Assembly (NCBI GenBank): GCA_015075365.1
Contig: JABTUN010000001.1
Span: 1,364,001 to 1,428,000 of the forward strand
From: Verrucomicrobiaceae bacterium
GTDB lineage: Bacteria > Verrucomicrobiota > Verrucomicrobiia > Verrucomicrobiales > Verrucomicrobiaceae
DNA length: 64,000 nt
Reading direction: 5' to 3'
Shown in pieces: positions 28,301 through 37,264 of this stretch; the stretch's first letter is position 1; each line of letters starts with the position of its first letter. A program made the position numbers and the translations under genes. The notes below the pieces were generated by a model. The model was not told where the DNA came from. It did not search any database and saw nothing but the letters and a program-made list of their open reading frames with translations.

Positions 28301-29047
28301 CCGCCTGACGAGGCAAAGGCGCGCGCCATCAGCAACACCCTCGGCATGAAGCTCGTGCCCGTGCCCGGCAGCAGCGTGCTGATTTGCATCCATGAAACCC
28401 GACGCCAGGACTACGCTGCCTATGCGGCTGAAAACCCGCAGGCGAACGCCGACTGGAAAGACCACAGCACCCAAGGCTACACGCCGAAGGGCCCGCTCGA
28501 CGCCCACCCCGTCACGCGCGTCTCCTGGCAGGACGCGCAGGCCTTTTGCGCCTGGCTCAGCCGGAAAGAAAACCGCACCTACCGCCTGCCCACCGACCGC
28601 GAGTGGAGCCTCGCCGCCGGCATCGGCCATCTGGAAAAATGGGAGGCGTGGACCACGCCCAGCTCCGTCTTCAAGCCCAAGGGCCACTACCCCTGGGGCG
28701 GTGCCACCTGGCCGCCCGCCAGCCCCGTCGTCAACTACAGCGACGAAACCCGCCGCAAGCTCGCCCCCGATCCCACCGCCAAATACTTCACCGGCTATGA
28801 CGACGGCCACGCCTACACCGCTCCGGTGATGAGTTTTCCCCCGAACGCCTTCGGCATCCACGACCTCGCTGGCAACGCGGCGGAGTGGTGCGAGGACGCC
28901 TTCGATGAAAGCCGCACCACGTTCCCCACACGCGGCGGTGCCTGGAGCGCCTCCAGCGCCGACTGGGTCCAGACCTCTTTCCGGGTGCCCCACCCATACA
29001 ACGTCCGCCGCCTGTCCAACGGGTTCCGCATCGTCCTGGAGCGTTAA
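25358..29047 (+). CDS. Ser/Thr protein kinase with three SUMF1-like domains
   Basis: The product (1229 residues) has a Pkn2-type kinase domain at about 50-330: GEGGFGNVW (57-65), ATP lysine in VALKVVK (Lys80), catalytic HRDIKPSN (Asp173) and DFG (194-196). All the key residues are present, so the kinase should be active. A membrane helix at about 362-388 (VALTSIGAVAATAVMLAA) follows. Three tandem formylglycine-generating-enzyme-like domains then begin near 406, 698 and 991, each opening with TNSLGMKF or a close variant and containing YRLPTDREWS. None has the Cys pair of real FGE near its C-terminal R-G-x-x-W motif, so they are probably ligand-binding, not sulfatase-activating. Their outside position suggests a sensor. 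Confidence 0.9.
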   Translation: MMPEHAENEKTQAVPAPGRLVHENAGRILGAMLGAAPGCVEDEGDTIGPYRLCEIIGEGGFGNVWRAEQTEVVKREVALKVVKLGMDTAQVIARFNQERQALAALEHPNIATLLDAGVGPNGRPYFAMELVRGGTITRWCREHEATLEEQLRLFIQVCQAVQHAHEKGILHRDIKPSNVLVTEVDGAPVPKVIDFGIAKAMHSGSLDDLTMLTREEQVIGTPVYMSPEQIEGGRRLDARSDVYALGALLYEMLTGEQAFDVTSVSSGGLAAVRELVLETNPERPSTRLRQKTAAAKRGEAADKSLPSALPADLDWITMKALEKDRLRRYQTAAEFAADVQRHLENLPVLARPPSLGYKAGRWLRRHRRAVALTSIGAVAATAVMLAALHLEAEARRPKRITLAPGELHTNSLGMKFTTVPGTDVLMCIHETRNRDFAAYAAEVPGAVGLWMTGVATGIDPVVEDRDNHPAARIDWEEAVAFCHWLSRKEGRTYRLPTDREWSLAVGIGDKETWTSQTTPDSVHKVPDHYPWEGGWPPPPGAGNYSDEALKAAVPSTPSFIQGYTDGFPTTAPVMQFRPNKLGLYDMGGNVSEWVEERRVPGDRCRVLRGAHWGSHLQDDLQRTMASSARHFLDMNIGMKAPQHGFRCVLEAVPPSDAAPLPVVAEKAASSKSAWPPVALPPGKFPDPLPEAEIAARSMTNSLGMKFIPVPGSEVLFCVHETRHQDYAAFAAANPGIGVTWRIQEKEGHPIGTEKDHPVICVSWEDARAFCAWLSGKEGRLHRLPTDREWSIAVGLGPHEKPGPDNPPQKLSGAGRTEFPWGALFPPPAGMRAGNYADRTKRAAMPILPSISDYDDGFVTTAPVMSFQANPFGLHDLGGNAAEWCEDWYDTTKTERVYRGSGWMDNSAQNILSAKRRSLPPGSSNYQIGFRCVIDPGGKLPPQMEKDKAAAPAVQLAPAELPHPAAISGLQARQPPAFPADMPPDEAKARAISNTLGMKLVPVPGSSVLICIHETRRQDYAAYAAENPQANADWKDHSTQGYTPKGPLDAHPVTRVSWQDAQAFCAWLSRKENRTYRLPTDREWSLAAGIGHLEKWEAWTTPSSVFKPKGHYPWGGATWPPASPVVNYSDETRRKLAPDPTAKYFTGYDDGHAYTAPVMSFPPNAFGIHDLAGNAAEWCEDAFDESRTTFPTRGGAWSASSADWVQTSFRVPHPYNVRRLSNGFRIVLER

Positions 29048-29056
29048 TCTGTCCCG

Positions 29057-29573
29057 ATGTCCAGTGCTGCCGACACCAGCCGAACGACCAACGTTGAAGC
29101 TCCCGTGCCTGCGCATCTCCTGCACGCGAACGCGGGCCGGATCCTGGCAGAGATGCTCAAAGAGAGTTTCGCCGACATGGAGCATGAGGGAGACACTGTA
29201 GGCCCCTACCGCCTGTGCGGGTTGCTGGGGGGAGGGCGGCTTCGGCAATGTGTGGCATGCGGAGCAGACCGAGGTCATTAAGCGCGAGATGGCGCTGAAG
29301 TTCATCAAGCCAGGCATGGACAGCGCGCAGGTGCTGGGCCGCTTCAACCAGGAGCGCCAGGCGCTGGCCAAGCCTGGAGCATCCGAACATTGCCAAGCTG
29401 CTGGACGCGGGCGTGCCCCCCAGCGGGCGGCCTTACTTTGCGATGGAACTGGTGCGCGGCGGGCCCGTGACGGCATGGTGCGTGGCCTCGAACGCGCCCC
29501 TGGAGGAGCGGCTGCGCCTCTTCATCCAGATCTGCCAGGCCGTGCAACATGCGCAGGATGTCCCGGCATTTTG
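29057..29573 (+). pseudogene. Broken paralogue of the upstream Ser/Thr kinase
   Basis: Starting ten bases after the intact kinase, the sequence repeats its N-terminus (HANAGRILAEML ... [14 protein letters not shown]). The frame shifts within the glycine-loop codons, where a run of G appears to have gained a base (about 29226-29240). It shifts again near 29370, after ERQALA, and continues as [20 protein letters not shown], then [16 protein letters not shown] and [14 protein letters not shown]. The copy stops there, before the catalytic loop. It therefore lacks the active site, activation segment and outer domains. It is a decayed tandem duplicate that once made a second sensor kinase. Confidence 0.85.
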
Positions 29574-29650
29574 ACACGGCACGCGTCCTGAAGAACCAGC
29601 CATGGTTTTTGTCTTGCCGCCAGGCCGTGAATTTTGCTATGACGCGATTC

Positions 29651-30979
29651 ATGCGTCCTCTTTGGCTCCTGCTGCTTGCCGTCCCCGCCCTCGCCCGCGA
29701 ATGGACGCGTGAGGGTGGCACCACCATGAAGTTCCAGGCGGAGTTGCGCGGCATCGACGGGCCGAATCTCATGCTGCAAGCGCCCGACGGCCGCACCGCC
29801 GGCTTTCCGCTCGCGGAGTTCTCCGCCGCAGATCGCGACTACGTCAAAGCACGCCTTCCAGGCCTCGTTCTGGATGCCATGACGCCACCAAACGTCGGCC
29901 AAAAAGACGGCGCGGGCTGGGGCAGGCCTCTCTCCGCCGATCCCGCCGACTGCGCCGTGAGCGAGACGGCCGATGGCTTCCACTCGAAGCACTTTGCCTT
30001 CAAAACGAGCGAGAAACTGCCGCCGACCACGCAGCGGGATCTCGCGGAGGCCTGCGAGGTCATTCATGAGATCTTCCGCGTTGCCCCGTGGGGTGTGCTG
30101 GCAACGCCGAGGCACGAGGGGCGTTTTCAGATCTCTCTGCTGCCGCAAAGCGAGATCGACGCGGACCGTAACATCTTCGACAAGGAGGGCGTGTTGCGCA
30201 TTCCTTTCGGCGCGGCGGGGTTGGAAAAGATCGGCGGCGAGTGGGTGCGGGACGAGCGTCCTGGCGCGGGACGCAACCTCAAGGAATTTGTCGCCTGCAT
30301 GCTCCAGCGGGATGTCATCGGCCTCGTGCCGCCGTGGCTGCCGGACGCGCTGGCTGACTGCATCGCGGAGATTCCCACCATCGGCGGCACCGCATGGTGC
30401 GCGGAGGTGCCCGCAGGCTTGCAGCAAAAAGTGGAGTCGGTACCCGGGCCCAGTCTGACGATCCTGGAGGAACTGCTCGCCCCGCCGAAGCCCAAACCGG
30501 TGGAAATCAACGACATCAAGCCGCTCAAACCCGTGGTGCTGCCCACGCTGAATCGTGACGGCACGACCCATGCTGCCCCGCCTGCCGGAGAGGCCGGTTT
30601 GGATGAGAAAAAGCAGCATCAGGACCACGCGTTGATCATCGCCCACTATTTCACCCGCCTCTCGGACGGCCGACGCGCGCAGCCGATCACCCGGATGCTG
30701 CGCCAGGCGATGGAGGACCGGCCGAAGTGGGATGCCTTTGACGCGGCGCTCGAAAAATATCACGCAGAGTGGGAGAAGCTCAAAAAACTGCCCGGCGCGG
30801 AAAAGGTCGATGAGAACAGCTGGCGCTTCCCGCCCGGCACCCAGGTCCCGGACGAGCCCAAACCGCCCCGCGAGTATCAAAACGGCGATGACTTGCCCTG
30901 GCTGCTGCTTCCGCTGCTTTTGGAGCAAAAAACGCCTTCTGCCGTCGCCGCCGAAATTTCCGCCCTGCTCGCCAAATGA
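29651..30979 (+). CDS. SHD1-domain protein, peptidase-like but lacking HExxH
   Basis: The 442-residue exported protein has a signal peptide (MRPLWLLLLAVPALARE) and an SHD1-like domain at about 18-70 (REWTREGGTTMKFQAELRGI ... FPLAEFSAADRDYV). Its middle aligns with the next gene's peptidase domain: LKEFVACMLQRDVIGLVPPW corresponds to LKTLVHEITHMMMHDILPLL there, so the HExxH metal site is replaced by non-ligand residues. It is probably a catalytically dead paralogue with a binding or regulatory role. It overlaps the next gene by four bases (ATGA), which implies translational coupling. The start could also be ATG 29639. Confidence 0.8.
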   Translation: MRPLWLLLLAVPALAREWTREGGTTMKFQAELRGIDGPNLMLQAPDGRTAGFPLAEFSAADRDYVKARLPGLVLDAMTPPNVGQKDGAGWGRPLSADPADCAVSETADGFHSKHFAFKTSEKLPPTTQRDLAEACEVIHEIFRVAPWGVLATPRHEGRFQISLLPQSEIDADRNIFDKEGVLRIPFGAAGLEKIGGEWVRDERPGAGRNLKEFVACMLQRDVIGLVPPWLPDALADCIAEIPTIGGTAWCAEVPAGLQQKVESVPGPSLTILEELLAPPKPKPVEINDIKPLKPVVLPTLNRDGTTHAAPPAGEAGLDEKKQHQDHALIIAHYFTRLSDGRRAQPITRMLRQAMEDRPKWDAFDAALEKYHAEWEKLKKLPGAEKVDENSWRFPPGTQVPDEPKPPREYQNGDDLPWLLLPLLLEQKTPSAVAAEISALLAK

Positions 30980-32358
30980 TGAAAAAGAGCCTTTTTTGCC
31001 TCCTGATGGCCACGACGGCCTTTCCCGCCGAAACGCGCTCGTGGACCGATGCGCAGGGAAATCAGACGCAGGCCGTTTTGCGCGGCTTTGACGGCGGAGA
31101 CGTGCTTTTGCAGAACGCCGCGGGCAAAACGCTGCGGGTGCCGCTCAAAAACCTCTCCGCAGACGACCAAGGCTACATCGCGCTGAACATCAGCACGCTC
31201 ATCGATCCATCCGCCGCGACCATTTCGACCACACCCGTGCCCGCCTCGGTGCCTGTGATGGCCAAAACGACCTGGCCCACCATGTTGACCGCGCCGGATG
31301 GCCTCACGAATGCCGATTACGTCGAGCTGCAGTCCAAACCCGGCCGTCATCTCTATCGCTCGCGCCGCTTCGAGTATGTGCTGCATGCACGGGACAAGCT
31401 GAACCCGGTCGTGATGAAGGATGTCGCCCGCGTTTTCGAAGGCACGTATGAACTGCTCAGCCAAAGCCCGCTCGGCGTGCAGGCGCAGCCGGTGAATGGT
31501 TACTTTCACGCCGAGCTGTATCAGACGATGGACACGTACCATGCCGCAGGAGGCCCGCGCGGCAGCGGAGGTGTGTATGTGCGCGATGAAAAGGTCTTCA
31601 AAGTCCCGCTGGAAAGCCTCGGCCTGAAACTCGGCACGAACGGCTACACCCGCGATGACAATTTCGAGCTCAAAACGCTCGTGCACGAGATCACGCACAT
31701 GATGATGCACGACATCCTGCCGCTGCTGCCGCGCTGGCTCATCGAGGGCAGCGCCGAGTATGTGGAGTGCATCCCCTACAAGTCCGGCACCTTCCGCCAC
31801 AGCGATCTCCTCGGCAGCGTGCAGCGCTACAACAAGGACCGGCTCAGTGGCAAATATCGCCTGGGTGGTCCGCCACTCGATTTCATCCGCAACATCATTC
31901 GCGCCCCTCTGGTAAGAAAAGAGGGGCAGGTCCGGTTTGACTGGGGGGAAACCAGTCCCGTGCCGCAGATCGGTTTTTACCATTCCTCCATGCTGCTGAC
32001 CTACTACTTCATGCACCTCGACGGCGACGGCAAAGGCACGCGTTTGCTGAAGTTCCTCGACGCCGTGCGTGCCGAGCAGCCGAAGCACACCGCGTTTGTG
32101 AAGCAGTTCGAGGCTTACCGCGCCGCGATGGATGAGTTCCTCAAAAAACCCGAGGTCAAAAAGCTCCCCGACGGCCGCTTTGAATACCCAAACTACCTCA
32201 AGCCGCCTGAAGCGCCTAAACCGCCGCATCCGGACTACCTGACCGCCAACCTCGGCCAAATCCACATGGGCATCCTCCTCGATGGCCGCACGGATGCGCA
32301 GCTCCAGCAAGAAGCCTCCACCGCCCTTCAAAAGCTGGGCATCCAAGCCACGCCCTAA
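30976..32358 (+). CDS. Secreted SHD1-domain zinc metallopeptidase-like protein
   Basis: The product (460 residues) has a signal peptide (MMKKSLFCLLMATTAFPAET), then an SHD1-like domain (RSWTDAQGNQTQAVLRGFDG ... VPLKNLSADDQGYI). A gluzincin-type site follows: HEITH at 237-241 binds zinc, and WLIEGSAEYVE supplies the third ligand (Glu257 or Glu261). It should be an exported peptidase of unknown specificity. SHD1 domains bind peptide or ubiquitin-like motifs in eukaryotes; their bacterial role is not known. It is translationally coupled to the inactive paralogue upstream. Confidence 0.8.
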   Translation: MMKKSLFCLLMATTAFPAETRSWTDAQGNQTQAVLRGFDGGDVLLQNAAGKTLRVPLKNLSADDQGYIALNISTLIDPSAATISTTPVPASVPVMAKTTWPTMLTAPDGLTNADYVELQSKPGRHLYRSRRFEYVLHARDKLNPVVMKDVARVFEGTYELLSQSPLGVQAQPVNGYFHAELYQTMDTYHAAGGPRGSGGVYVRDEKVFKVPLESLGLKLGTNGYTRDDNFELKTLVHEITHMMMHDILPLLPRWLIEGSAEYVECIPYKSGTFRHSDLLGSVQRYNKDRLSGKYRLGGPPLDFIRNIIRAPLVRKEGQVRFDWGETSPVPQIGFYHSSMLLTYYFMHLDGDGKGTRLLKFLDAVRAEQPKHTAFVKQFEAYRAAMDEFLKKPEVKKLPDGRFEYPNYLKPPEAPKPPHPDYLTANLGQIHMGILLDGRTDAQLQQEASTALQKLGIQATP

Positions 32359-32378
32359 CATTCATATCCTCAAATCAT

Positions 32379-32389
32379 GATGCGTTGAT
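32379..32389. promoter_or_regulatory. Candidate operator half-site upstream of metH
   Basis: GATGCGTTGAT lies 43 bases before the metH start. The identical 11-mer forms the right arm of an inverted repeat upstream of ahcY (61604-61627). Its left arm here is poor (CTCAAATCAT), so it may be a weak or half site. The two genes belong to the same methionine/SAH cycle, which supports a common regulator. The ArsR-type SahR regulators of Proteobacteria act on such genes, but no regulator gene is visible here. Confidence 0.4.
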
Positions 32390-32431
32390 GCGAATGGTTG
32401 ACCCTTCGCGCCCTTTGGGTAGTCTCCGACC

Positions 32432-35400
32432 ATGCCCGCCCGTCCCAACTGCCGCCCTGAACTCGAAGCCGCCCTGCGCCAGCGCATCCTCGTGATCGAT
32501 GGCGCGATGGGGACGACGATCCGGCAGTACAAGGCGAAAGGTGTGCTCGATGAGGCCAGCGCTCGCGGCCAGCGCTTCAAGGACAACGAGAAGGACATCC
32601 TGAACAACGGCGACATCCTTTCGATCACTCGCCCGGACATCATCGAGGACATCCACAAGCGCTTCCTCGAAGCCGGCGCGGACATCATCGAGACGAACAC
32701 CTTCTCCGCCACGAGCATCGCGCAGGCGGAATTCTTCCGCGAAGGGAAGAAGAACCCGGAATTCTTCCAGGGCATCATCGAGGACACGTTTCTCAATGAC
32801 CTCGCGTGGGAGATCAATTTCGAGTCGGCCAAGCAGTGCCGCAAATGGGCCGATATCGTCGCTGAGCAGACGGGGCGGAAGCGCTATGTCGCCGGAGCCA
32901 TCGGACCGCTCACAGTGTCGCTGTCGCAGTTCCCGGACTTGAGCGATTTGAGCTTCCGCTACGTCACCTTCGATCAGGTGAAGGCCGCGTATAAGCATCA
33001 GGTGCGTGCGTTGATCGCCGGTGGCGTCGATACGCTGCTCGTCGAGACGATTTTCGATTCGTTGAACGCGAAGACAGCGCTCGTCGCGATCCGCGAGGTG
33101 TTTGAAGAAGACAAAATCGAGCTGCCGGTGCAGATCAGCGCCGCCGTCGGCCCGGGTGGTGAGACGATGATCTCCGGGCAGGTCACGGAGGCTTATTTGA
33201 ATGCCATGCGGCATGTGAAGCCGCTGTCGATCGGCCTGAATTGCTCGCTCGGCCCGGACAAAATGCGTCCCTTCCTCGCGGAGCTCGCGGCGAAGGCGGA
33301 TTGCTTCGTCTCGTGCTATCCGAACGCCGGCATGCCGAACCCGCTCGCGCCCACCGGCTTCGATTTGCTGCCACCGGACATGGCGGGTTACGCCACCGAC
33401 TTCGCCAGCAGCGGCTTCGTGAACATCATGGGCGGCTGCTGCGGCAACACGCCCGAGCACATCGCCGCCATCGCGAAGGCTGTCGAAAAACTCGCGCCAC
33501 GCGAAATCCCCGCTGATCCGCACACGATGCGCCTCAGCGGCTCGCAGCCGTATGTGCTGAGCCCCGGCTCGAACTACCTCATGATCGGCGAGCGCACGAA
33601 CGTGGCCGGCTCGCCGAAATTCGCGAAGCTCATCAAGGAAAACAAACTCGAGGAAGCCGTCGCCATCGCGCGTCAGCAGGTCGAGAGCGGCGCGAACGTC
33701 ATCGACGTCTGCATGGACGAGGGCCTCATCGACGGCGTGCCGATGATGACGAAGTTTTTGACGCTCCTGCAAACCGAGCCGGAGGTGAACAAGGTGCCCA
33801 TCATGGTCGATTCCTCGAAGTGGGAGATCATCGAGGCCGGTCTGAAGTGCCTGCAAGGCAAGGGCATCGTGAACTCCATCTCGCTGAAGGAAGGCGAGGC
33901 GAAGTTCAAAGAATACGCGACGAAGATCAAACAATACGGCGCCGCCACGGTCGTGATGGCCTTCGACGAGCAGGGCCAGGCCGCGACTTACGCCGACAAG
34001 ATCCGCATCTGCGAGCGAGCGTATCGCATCCTCGTCGATGAAGTCGGCTTCCCGCCGGAGGACATCATTTTCGATCCGAACATCCTCACCGTCGCCACCG
34101 GCATCGAGGAGCACAACAACTACGCCGTCGATTTCATCAACGCGACGCGTTGGATCAAAGAGAACCTGCCTTACGCCAAAGTCAGCGGCGGCGTCAGCAA
34201 CATCAGCTTCAGCTTCCGCGGCAACAACAAGGTGCGCGAGGCCATGCACAGCGTGTTCCTGTATCACGCCATCAAAGCGGGCATGGACATGGGCATCGTG
34301 AATGCCGGCATGCTCGAAGTTTACGAGGAAATCCCGCCAGAGATGCTCGTGAAAGTCGAGGACGTCATCCTCAATCGCAACGTCACCGCCACCGAGGTGC
34401 TCGTCGATTACGCCGAGCAGTTCAAAGGCCAGGCCGGCAGCGCGAAGAAGACCGAAGTTGATCTCAGTTGGCGCGAAGCGCCCGTCGAGAAGCGACTCGA
34501 GCACGCGCTGCTCAAAGGCATCACCGATTTCATCAACGAAGACACCGCCGAGGCACTCGCGAAGCTCGGCAAGCCGCTCTCCGTCATCGAAGGCCCGCTC
34601 ATGGACGGCATGAGCGTCGTCGGCGACCTCTTCGGCGCTGGCAAAATGTTCCTGCCGCAGGTCGTGAAAAGCGCCCGCGTGATGAAACAGAGCGTCGCGT
34701 ATCTCGCGCCGTTCATGGAGGCCGAAAAAGCCCGCAAAGCCCGCGAGCGCGAGCTGCTCATCGAGATCGCGGAGAAAACCGTGAAGGCACTAGAAAGCGG
34801 TGGCGACGTGACCGCCGTCGAAGGCTTCACTTACACACCCTATCCCGGCCTCAGCCTCGAAGAGCGCCGCATCGAGGTGAAATTCGCCGCCGAGCTCGCC
34901 GCCGACCTCGAAGCCGCCGCCACCGAGTACAAACGCCGCTTTGCCAACGTCCTCGACCGCAACAACGTCCAGGAACTCAGCCCCGACTACGCCGCCACCC
35001 GCGAAAGCCGCCAAAAATGGAGCGTCGCCACGCTGGAACCTGCGGGTGCGTTTGTGGACTGGATGTTTGAAAAGATCGTGAGCGCCGCCAAACCGGGTGA
35101 TGTGGTGCTTTTCAATGCCGGAGGCCAGGGCAGCGGGAAAACAACGGCCACCGATGGACTCCCGCCGCGTGAACGCGTCATCCTCATCATGGACGGCACG
35201 CTGCAAAATCACACCCGCAGCCGCGAGCACTTTGAACGAGCTTTTGCCTGTGGTTGCGCCATTGATGTGCGCTACATCTACGCGCCCTGGCCGCTCGCCG
35301 TGCGCAATATGCTTCGCCGGGCCATTGAGGGCACAGGCCGAGTGGTGCCGCTGAAACGTGCCGCCAATGGCCATTTCCAAGCTCCGGTGACCACCTTGCG

Positions 35401-37264
35401 GCTCGTCGAGGAGTTTGGTGGGCGCGAAGGCTTCAAAGTCGTCGTGCTCGACAACACCACGCATGGCTATCCGGCCATTCAAAGCCTGGAGTGGCTGGCC
35501 GGGCGCATCCACAAATCCGTTGATGAACTCCGTGAAATCGGCGAACTAACCCTCAAAGAAGAATTCCATGAACACCCCGACAACCCAGCCTACTCTGACC
35601 GGCTCCTGGCGCAATTTCTCGCCCAAACTGGACGCGGAGACAGCACAGTTGTTCAACCAGATCGAACAGGACTCCCTGGAGCTGCTGCGCAACGCGGGCA
35701 GGAAATCCAGCCTCGTTCAGGAGGAGCCGACGCCCTACCAGGCAGCTCCGCAAAAGGCCTGACCGCCGCCGATTTGATCCCTGCCGAGGCGGCGAAGCAG
35801 GGCGGTGGCAAAATCGTGCTCGCCACCGTGAAGGGCGATGTGCATGACATCGGCAAAAACATCGTCGGCATCGTTCTGGCCTGCAATGGCTTCGAAGTCA
35901 CCGACATGGGCGTCATGGTGCCCTGCCAGAAGATTCTCGACAAAGCCATCGAAGTCGGCGCCGATGTCATCGGCCTCAGCGGCCTCATCACGCCGTCGCT
36001 CGATGAAATGGTGCACGTCGCCTCCGAAATGGAGCGCCTCGGCTTCAAGCAGCCGCTTTTGATCGGCGGCGCCACCACCAGCCCCGCGCACACCGCCATC
36101 AAGATCGCGCCGAAATACAGCGGCCCCATCGTCCATGTGCTCGATGCCTCCCGCAGCGTGCCCGTGACCACCTCGCTCATCAGCGAAGACCAGCGCGAAG
36201 GCTTCGTGAAGCAAAACGAAGAACGTCACGCCCGTCTCCGCGAGGAATACGGCAAGAAGAAGGACCGTCAGATCCTCAGCCTCGACGAATCACGCGAGAA
36301 GGGCCAGAAATTCGACTGGAGCACGCAGGACATCGCCACGCCGAGCTTCACCGGCACGAAGGTCTATGAAGGCGCTGACTTGATCGCCACGCTGCGCGAG
36401 TTCATCGACTGGTCGCCCTTCTTCCACTCGTGGGAGCTCCGCGGACGCTGGATCGCGAATGAAGGCCGTTTCTCCTCCGCGCATGAAGATGCCGAAATGA
36501 AGCTCAAAGCCGAAGCAGAGGCTTTGAAGCTCTACAACGACGCCAACACGCTCCTCGACCGCATCATCGCGGAGAAGCGTTTCACCGCCAAAGGCGTCTT
36601 CGGCCTCTTCCCCGCCAACAGCGTCGGCGATGACATCGAAGTCTATGAAGGCGGGAAGCTCAAAACGACCTTCCACACGCTGCGCCAGCAGGTCATCAAG
36701 AAGGACAAGGCCAACTTCGCGCTCAGCGACTACGTCGCGCCGAAATCCAGCGGCCGCACCGATCACATTGGTGGCTTCTGCGTCGGCATTCACGGTGCCG
36801 ATGAACTCGCGAAGGAGTTCGACGCCGCGCACGATCCCTACCACGGCATTTTGACCAAAGCCGTCGCCGACCGACTCGCCGAGGCCTTCGCCGAGTATTT
36901 GCATCAGCAAGCCCGCTTCGCCTGGGGCTACGAAAAGCCCGGCGACATCGCCAACGCCGATCTCATCAAGGAAAACTACCGCGGCATCCGCCCTGCGCCT
37001 GGTTATCCCGCGCAGCCCGACCACACTGAGAAGCCAATCCTCTTCGCCCTGCTCGACGCCACCGCCAAAACCGGCGTCGAACTCACCGAAAGCATGGCCA
37101 TGCACCCCGGCAGCGCCGTCAGCGGCCTCTACTTCGCCCACCCCGAGTCCCACTATTTCGGCATCAGCGTCCTCGGCAAAGACCAGGTCGAAGACTACGC
37201 CAAGCGCAAAGGCATGAGCGTCGAGGAAATGGAGCGCTGGCTCGGCCCTTGGCTCGGTTATTGA
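32432..37264 (+). CDS. metH: Cobalamin-dependent methionine synthase with embedded kinase domain
   Basis: The frame encodes 1610 residues, about 380 more than E. coli MetH (1227). All four MetH modules are present. The homocysteine domain has zinc ligands Cys271, Cys336 and Cys337 (GLNCSLG, GGCCG). A methyltetrahydrofolate barrel starts near 380 (GERTNVAGS). The cobalamin cap is near 680-770 ([14 protein letters not shown]). The B12 domain has the GDVHDIGKN motif, with lower-ligand His1138. The AdoMet reactivation domain includes [15 protein letters not shown]. Between cap (ending EAEKA) and B12 domain ([17 protein letters not shown]), where relatives have a short linker, it carries about 320 extra codons with a zeta-toxin-like P-loop kinase. 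The frame stays open throughout. The methyl-transfer reaction makes methionine from homocysteine; whether the long form works is unknown. Confidence 0.9.
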   Translation: MPARPNCRPELEAALRQRILVIDGAMGTTIRQYKAKGVLDEASARGQRFKDNEKDILNNGDILSITRPDIIEDIHKRFLEAGADIIETNTFSATSIAQAEFFREGKKNPEFFQGIIEDTFLNDLAWEINFESAKQCRKWADIVAEQTGRKRYVAGAIGPLTVSLSQFPDLSDLSFRYVTFDQVKAAYKHQVRALIAGGVDTLLVETIFDSLNAKTALVAIREVFEEDKIELPVQISAAVGPGGETMISGQVTEAYLNAMRHVKPLSIGLNCSLGPDKMRPFLAELAAKADCFVSCYPNAGMPNPLAPTGFDLLPPDMAGYATDFASSGFVNIMGGCCGNTPEHIAAIAKAVEKLAPREIPADPHTMRLSGSQPYVLSPGSNYLMIGERTNVAGSPKFAKLIKENKLEEAVAIARQQVESGANVIDVCMDEGLIDGVPMMTKFLTLLQTEPEVNKVPIMVDSSKWEIIEAGLKCLQGKGIVNSISLKEGEAKFKEYATKIKQYGAATVVMAFDEQGQAATYADKIRICERAYRILVDEVGFPPEDIIFDPNILTVATGIEEHNNYAVDFINATRWIKENLPYAKVSGGVSNISFSFRGNNKVREAMHSVFLYHAIKAGMDMGIVNAGMLEVYEEIPPEMLVKVEDVILNRNVTATEVLVDYAEQFKGQAGSAKKTEVDLSWREAPVEKRLEHALLKGITDFINEDTAEALAKLGKPLSVIEGPLMDGMSVVGDLFGAGKMFLPQVVKSARVMKQSVAYLAPFMEAEKARKARERELLIEIAEKTVKALESGGDVTAVEGFTYTPYPGLSLEERRIEVKFAAELAADLEAAATEYKRRFANVLDRNNVQELSPDYAATRESRQKWSVATLEPAGAFVDWMFEKIVSAAKPGDVVLFNAGGQGSGKTTATDGLPPRERVILIMDGTLQNHTRSREHFERAFACGCAIDVRYIYAPWPLAVRNMLRRAIEGTGRVVPLKRAANGHFQAPVTTLRLVEEFGGREGFKVVVLDNTTHGYPAIQSLEWLAGRIHKSVDELREIGELTLKEEFHEHPDNPAYSDRLLAQFLAQTGRGDSTVVQPDRTGLPGAAAQRGQEIQPRSGGADALPGSSAKGLTAADLIPAEAAKQGGGKIVLATVKGDVHDIGKNIVGIVLACNGFEVTDMGVMVPCQKILDKAIEVGADVIGLSGLITPSLDEMVHVASEMERLGFKQPLLIGGATTSPAHTAIKIAPKYSGPIVHVLDASRSVPVTTSLISEDQREGFVKQNEERHARLREEYGKKKDRQILSLDESREKGQKFDWSTQDIATPSFTGTKVYEGADLIATLREFIDWSPFFHSWELRGRWIANEGRFSSAHEDAEMKLKAEAEALKLYNDANTLLDRIIAEKRFTAKGVFGLFPANSVGDDIEVYEGGKLKTTFHTLRQQVIKKDKANFALSDYVAPKSSGRTDHIGGFCVGIHGADELAKEFDAAHDPYHGILTKAVADRLAEAFAEYLHQQARFAWGYEKPGDIANADLIKENYRGIRPAPGYPAQPDHTEKPILFALLDATAKTGVELTESMAMHPGSAVSGLYFAHPESHYFGISVLGKDQVEDYAKRKGMSVEEMERWLGPWLGY
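34808..35762 (+). other. Zeta-toxin-like kinase insert within metH
   Basis: This in-frame segment reads like a separate gene. A possible GTG start at 34808 opens [39 protein letters not shown] leads into the nucleotide site: [13 protein letters not shown] at MetH residues 893-905, with Walker A bases 35120-35146. [20 protein letters not shown], then GTGRVVPL and [10 protein letters not shown], match the later elements of zeta-toxin/UNAG-kinase-like proteins. In a hand count over 35090-35275, 41 of 62 codons end in G or C, against 30 of 32 in a metH stretch near 33540, so the middle of the insert looks foreign. The part before about 35030 has native-like codon use. TGACCGCCG occurs at both ends (34809-34817 and 35760-35768). 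The insert includes a nested small gene at 35568-35762. Confidence 0.7.
35568..35762 (+). CDS. Small nested gene inside the metH insert
   Basis: A 64-residue frame (starts [20 protein letters not shown], contains [17 protein letters not shown]) lies one base out of phase with the metH frame. In my hand count it has GC at the third position in 51 of 64 codons, against 30 of 64 for the overlapping metH frame. The metH frame here reads as low-quality sequence, so this small frame is probably the true coding frame of the inserted module. It follows the kinase segment directly, as a second gene of a two-gene unit. I do not recognise the family. A toxin partner or antitoxin role is inference from position only. 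Confidence 0.55.
   Translation: MNTPTTQPTLTGSWRNFSPKLDAETAQLFNQIEQDSLELLRNAGRKSSLVQEEPTPYQAAPQKA

Noticed and set aside
25358..29047. Formylglycine-generating enzyme activity for the nearby sulfatases
   Set aside because: The three SUMF1-like domains are fused to a membrane kinase and lack the catalytic cysteines; sensing is more likely.
32375..34504. A 709-codon frame antisense to metH
   Set aside because: It mirrors the conserved homocysteine and folate domains of MetH and shows no domain of its own.
34740..35800. Intein in metH
   Set aside because: The insert has no N-terminal Cys/Ser splicing block and no C-terminal His-Asn motif, and its recognisable content is a P-loop kinase, so protein splicing is not supported.
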